From assembly GCA_004764695.1 (NCBI GenBank), contig SMSO01000025.1, positions 3,183,102 through 3,247,101 on the forward strand: a stretch of DNA of 64,000 bases, written 5' to 3'. Of the stretch, positions 60,854 through 64,000 are shown piece after piece; position 1 is the stretch's first letter; every line of letters starts with the position of its first letter. Source of the DNA: Schizochytrium sp. TIO01. Its lineage: Eukaryota > Sar > Bigyra > Thraustochytrida > Thraustochytriidae. The position numbers and the translations under genes are program-made. The notes under the pieces are model-generated. The model was not told where the DNA came from. It saw only the letters and a program-made list of their open reading frames with translations, and ran no database searches.

Positions 60854-62506
60854 ATGATTGAACTACGCCTAAGTGATCTGGCCGAAGGTCGCGCCAAAGG
60901 TCGCGCCGAAGGTGTCGTCCAAGGCGTTGCTGCGATCCGTGCCGAGTACGTTGAAACCCTCTCCGAGGGGCTTAGAAAGCCCCTGTTTCGCGCACTTACG
61001 CGCGGTCTTTATCCATCAACTGCTGCAACACCTTCGGCATGGGGTATTGAGTACAAAAGCCTTACACTATGGTGTGGTTTCAGAAGGGAAATGATAAGCC
61101 CGTTTATCAGGGCAAATTTACTCAACATGCAAATACGCAATACTACGTTTCGAACCTCGCTCTATCCACTAAACATTAGCGGAAACACCAATGCAATGGC
61201 TAGTTTGTTTAATAATTGGTGCTGCAGGCCATTTGCTGGACTTCACACTGAGGTTGCAAATTTTCCTAAAGTCATCGTACGCATAGAAGACGATATCGGC
61301 CTTTCAGCCAAGCCTGATCTCACCTTGGTCAAAATTGATGATGAAAGAAATGAGACTGTCTTCTGTGTTGTTGAAACTAAACGTCCTAATCAGTTTTTGA
61401 GCTTGCCCCAGGACCTCAATTGGACCGAAAGGCGAGACGCCGCTGCAGCTGCGGGAATGGAGATTTTTGATAAAGTCCAAGCGCAACAAGCTCTTCGACA
61501 ATTACATGGTTATATGGTTGTCCACGGGGTCAAATACTCAATTCTCACGTCAGGAGAGCTCGCCTTTTTTGTTAAGCGGGACGACAAGGGTAACATGTGG
61601 GTCACCCGTGGTTTCTATGGTGCTGAAACTGGGCGCCCAAGAGTATTAAGCACCAACGAGGCAATGGCTGCTTTTATATATACTGCGTCCAGGAATCCTA
61701 AGAATGGAAAGTTTCTACCAAGATCAAATAGCTCGAGCCCGGGAGTCAGGGCTTATTATGAACATATTAAGACAAGTTTTGGGGCTAACTTAACCGATAG
61801 AGCTGCAGAGAAGTTCAAAGATAAGGTGAGCGAAACAGCCTTACAATTCATGTTAGGTCTAAGATTACCCGCAGGAAATATAGAGGAGCTACGCAGCAAT
61901 CTCATTGAGCTTTTACCTTTCAAGGAGGAAGCATACCTTTTCATGCCGCTGCCGTGGTCCAAAGACTACCGAGTTGTTACAAGTTATGTGGTTCGGATTC
62001 CCTGGGTTTCAGACAAAGACTTCAACTGGGATATCTTTGTGAAGACCATGCCAGTCTCTAAAGACTGGACGAGAGAGACATATGAGTTCAAAAAATCAGT
62101 TTTTCTCAACGAAGTTAAGCTGTACCTTGGCCCCCTGCGCCCGCTCCAGGGTAAACACGTTCCCTTTTTGGTGTACGGCGGCACATATCATAAACGAATC
62201 ATCATTGCCACAACCTCCTCTGGGGAGACCGCAACAAAAGAACTTATTCTTGCTAACAGTAGCTGGGCAATTACAGCCATTCGAGCATCACTTTCCGCGC
62301 TGCACCGAGCCGGTGTGCTCCATGGCGACATCGCGCTGCGTAATATCGCCATCGACACCAATACCAAGACCGCCCACTTGATCGATTTTGGCCGCTCCTC
62401 ACAAGACAAAACCACCAAGATAAACAAGGACAAAGAAATGAAAGAACTGAACACACTACTGGGGTTTTCTAGTAATCGCAAGCGAATCCGAGACTCCTTT
62501 AAATGA
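60854..62506 (+). CDS. PD-(D/E)XK nuclease-like plus kinase-like protein, Crinkler-effector type
   Basis: Predicted 550 residues in one exon. After a charged helical start, a restriction-endonuclease-like core shows D155 in KPDLTLV and E174-x-K176 in VVETKRP, the PD-(D/E)XK pattern. The second half is a protein-kinase-like fold: Lys in WDIFVKTM, a candidate alpha-C Glu in FLNEVKLY, the catalytic loop HGDIALRN (490-497, D492, N497; HGD instead of HRD) and the metal-binding DFG at 511-513. This nuclease-then-kinase order is known from C-terminal modules of Crinkler-type effectors in oomycetes and other eukaryotes. No Crinkler N-terminal header or signal peptide is visible. The frame is open for 30 codons upstream of the ATG at 60854, so the N terminus may be truncated. 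The gene lies among broken genes and converges on the gene at 62563-63176. Confidence 0.72.
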   Translation: MIELRLSDLAEGRAKGRAEGVVQGVAAIRAEYVETLSEGLRKPLFRALTRGLYPSTAATPSAWGIEYKSLTLWCGFRREMISPFIRANLLNMQIRNTTFRTSLYPLNISGNTNAMASLFNNWCCRPFAGLHTEVANFPKVIVRIEDDIGLSAKPDLTLVKIDDERNETVFCVVETKRPNQFLSLPQDLNWTERRDAAAAAGMEIFDKVQAQQALRQLHGYMVVHGVKYSILTSGELAFFVKRDDKGNMWVTRGFYGAETGRPRVLSTNEAMAAFIYTASRNPKNGKFLPRSNSSSPGVRAYYEHIKTSFGANLTDRAAEKFKDKVSETALQFMLGLRLPAGNIEELRSNLIELLPFKEEAYLFMPLPWSKDYRVVTSYVVRIPWVSDKDFNWDIFVKTMPVSKDWTRETYEFKKSVFLNEVKLYLGPLRPLQGKHVPFLVYGGTYHKRIIIATTSSGETATKELILANSSWAITAIRASLSALHRAGVLHGDIALRNIAIDTNTKTAHLIDFGRSSQDKTTKINKDKEMKELNTLLGFSSNRKRIRDSFK

Positions 62507-62562
62507 CCTTCTGAACGAGTAAACAAATAAATTTGAAAAAAAAGACTTCAAATTTCTTACAC

Positions 62563-63176
62563 TCAAAATTCAGCAAAGAAGGTCTTCTCACTGAAAGGAG
62601 TATCTGGCATTGTGTCATAGTTCCCGGCCAAGTTAATGAAAAGTGCCATCATTTCGTCATAATCTCCTAGACGATGTATGACATGATCTAAATCGACGGG
62701 TTTATTATCAAGTGTAAAGGGAACCAAGCTGAATTTTTCTTCATCTTCTGCTCAAACTGGTGAAGAATCTCTTTGAACAGGTCCGCCCGAGCCTGAAATC
62801 TCTCGAGACCACGCGATTCATAGATATAGAGAACACCAAGTGTAGATGATTCGACCAGGTTATACACGTATATAGCCTTTTGCATCTCATCCATCAAAAG
62901 AGTAAACCTCTCCAGATTAATTCCAACAGAACAGAGATCTTGAAGATCAGCAACGATCATTTCAATCTCATTCATCTCTCTGTCGCTAGGCTTGTTCTTA
63001 CAAAGCTCAGCAAGGCGCAGGCAACAACCTTCAAAACGGGGAGAGATATGACTCCAGACATTGGTTTCAAAGGGGCTTAGGTAGCCGCGAAGCTTCGAAT
63101 TTTCGCGCGCAACCTTGAAATCAGTAACAAGCTTCTTCACCTTGGTAAGAGGTTGACCCCGAACTGAAAAGGGCAT
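62563..63176 (-). pseudogene. Unrecognised helical protein gene with a single-base frameshift
   Basis: From the ATG at 63176 (MPFSVRGQPLTKVKKL..) a helical, Leu/Glu/Lys-rich protein reads for 162 codons to TAG at 62688. At about 62751 a second frame opens directly after the alternative stop. It reads 62 clearly protein-like residues (..LDNKPVDLDHVIHRLGDYDE..) to TGA at 62563. Loss of one base near 62751 explains the switch; there is no GT..AG to splice it. It may be a pseudogene, a programmed shift or a sequence error. I recognise no family. It overlaps nothing and ends 57 bp from the stop of the nuclease-kinase gene. The frame is open upstream of the ATG to a TTG at 63254. Confidence 0.5.
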
Positions 63177-63619
63177 GGTTGAGTGCAGAGATATAGTTTT
63201 TTTTAATCGGTTCGCTGCACCTACCCTGGAGTGGACAAAAGAAGAGCTGGCCAAGGAGTGAAAGCAGACAAATACCTTTCTCGACCACGTATTTGTCGCG
63301 AGAAGAGAAGCGTGCGCTGCTCCACAAGATGGATGGTTAAAACTCGCTGTAGCCGGCTATGGCTCAAAAGCATATCGTGGCCGCTTCGTCGGGCAATAGC
63401 GTCGCCTGTAGTGAAATCAAAACAATGGGAGAGAGCTCTTCGTATTGCGCCGACGATTGAGCTGACGAGAGTGCGTATGTATCGACTTACTCCAAAGGAA
63501 AGTTTTCTACCGAAACCTTGCAAGGACCAAAGAGAAAGAGGAGGGGCATAGAACTCCCTCATCACATCCAAGAAGCAAGATCTCGTTTGGAAAAACTTAT
63601 AAAGACAGACAACGAAAGT
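63177..63619. other. Divergent spacer at the right edge
   Basis: 443 bp between two start codons. Long frames on both strands here lack ATG starts or overlap each other. The frame of the following gene is open from 63461 and includes a basic KRKRRG patch, so part of this spacer may be coding. Confidence 0.4.
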
Positions 63620-64000
63620 ATGCCTCACAAAAGTTTTTTAGAAGCCTTTTTCAAACCCCAAGTTGAACTCATGAAGGAAAATGAAGAACTTAAGCAGAAG
63701 AACCTGAGGTACGAGTTTTTTGAAAGATGGAACGACACAATTCGTGAATCATATACGATTATTCGACACTCTTTGCAAGGAGAATACATGAAGCAAACAG
63801 GGAGGGACAAAGACATTACTTCTGTGTTTAGAGATTTCTCAAACCAGCGCGCAGACGAGGTGGATAACAGATTTGCGCTAGACATTAGTCAGAAAACACG
63901 TCAGACCCCTGATACCATCCGCAATTTTATGGAAAGACCAGATAAAGATTGGGTTACCACTTCCGAGGGTAGAAAATTCATGGACCAACGAAGTATTCAT
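63620..64000 (+). CDS. Unrecognised protein, N-terminal part, runs off the window
   Basis: From the ATG at 63620 the frame stays open to the last base: 127 codons without a stop. The product is very hydrophilic and helical, with a coiled-coil-like start (PQVELMKENEELKQKNLRYEFF) and many charged residues. The same frame is open upstream to 63461 (TGA at 63458) and holds a nuclear-localisation-like KRKRRG, so the true start or a preceding exon could lie earlier. I recognise no domain. It belongs to the accessory block of the last 5 kb. Confidence 0.5.
   Translation, partial: MPHKSFLEAFFKPQVELMKENEELKQKNLRYEFFERWNDTIRESYTIIRHSLQGEYMKQTGRDKDITSVFRDFSNQRADEVDNRFALDISQKTRQTPDTIRNFMERPDKDWVTTSEGRKFMDQRSIH

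Noticed and set aside
60663-60857. Forward 64-codon frame just before the nuclease-kinase gene
   Set aside because: It starts at GTG, and the minus-strand two-exon model explains this DNA better. It could still be part of a frameshifted N terminus of the nuclease-kinase gene.

Overview
The window is nuclear DNA of a eukaryotic protist. The evidence is spliceosomal GT..AG introns (mostly GTAAGT or GTATGT donors, 92 to 194 nt), monocistronic genes on both strands, AT-rich spacers with many microsatellites, and purely eukaryotic gene content: NMD3, WDR33/Pfs2, a Y-family DNA polymerase iota, a patched-type transporter, a TKL kinase, a bZIP factor and a DEAH helicase. The genes are intron-poor with long single exons. 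My best guess is a stramenopile, perhaps a labyrinthulomycete or thraustochytrid. This rests on gene style, on the repeated V-N-G-x-Y-like domain of the large LRR/IQ protein, and on a Crinkler-like effector module. The sequence alone does not prove it.

Layout. 0-10.4 kb: the 3' end of an unknown gene, an O-fucosyltransferase-like Golgi protein, and a convergent pair of paralogous membrane-anchored JmjC/cupin_8 oxygenases. 10.4-16.5 kb: gene-poor DNA with one reading frame broken by stops. 16.5-31 kb: an ankyrin-SAM-SWIM-kinase protein, a patched-like transporter with a tandem E-box repeat upstream, NMD3, and DNA polymerase iota. 31-45.2 kb: an SVOP-like MFS transporter, a WDR33 homologue fused to a cold-shock domain, and a cluster of four SDR oxidoreductases. 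Two of these SDR genes are nearly identical within the CDS but have unrelated flanks. 45.3-57.3 kb: a 1183-residue LRR/IQ protein with a fourfold repeated domain, a three-exon DnaJ protein, an R3H-DEAH helicase with an inserted zinc finger and an RGG tail, and a bZIP factor with TGACTCA-type repeats upstream.

59-64 kb has a different character. It holds a broken reading frame, a small two-exon gene for an acidic, probably secreted protein, a protein with a PD-(D/E)XK nuclease-like domain followed by a kinase-like domain (Crinkler-type effector architecture), a minus-strand gene with an apparent single-base frameshift, and a gene running off the end. I regard this accessory block as the most interesting part of the window.

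Most of the rest is housekeeping: RNA processing (WDR33, the DEAH helicase), ribosome export (NMD3), translesion synthesis (polymerase iota), transport, and secretory-pathway modification (O-fucosyltransferase, luminal JmjC proteins, membrane-anchored SDRs). I see no operon-like coupling. Convergent neighbours commonly sit 57-410 bp apart. Coordinates of exons and start codons were read by eye. Where a longer frame opens upstream of the first ATG, I chose the ATG.
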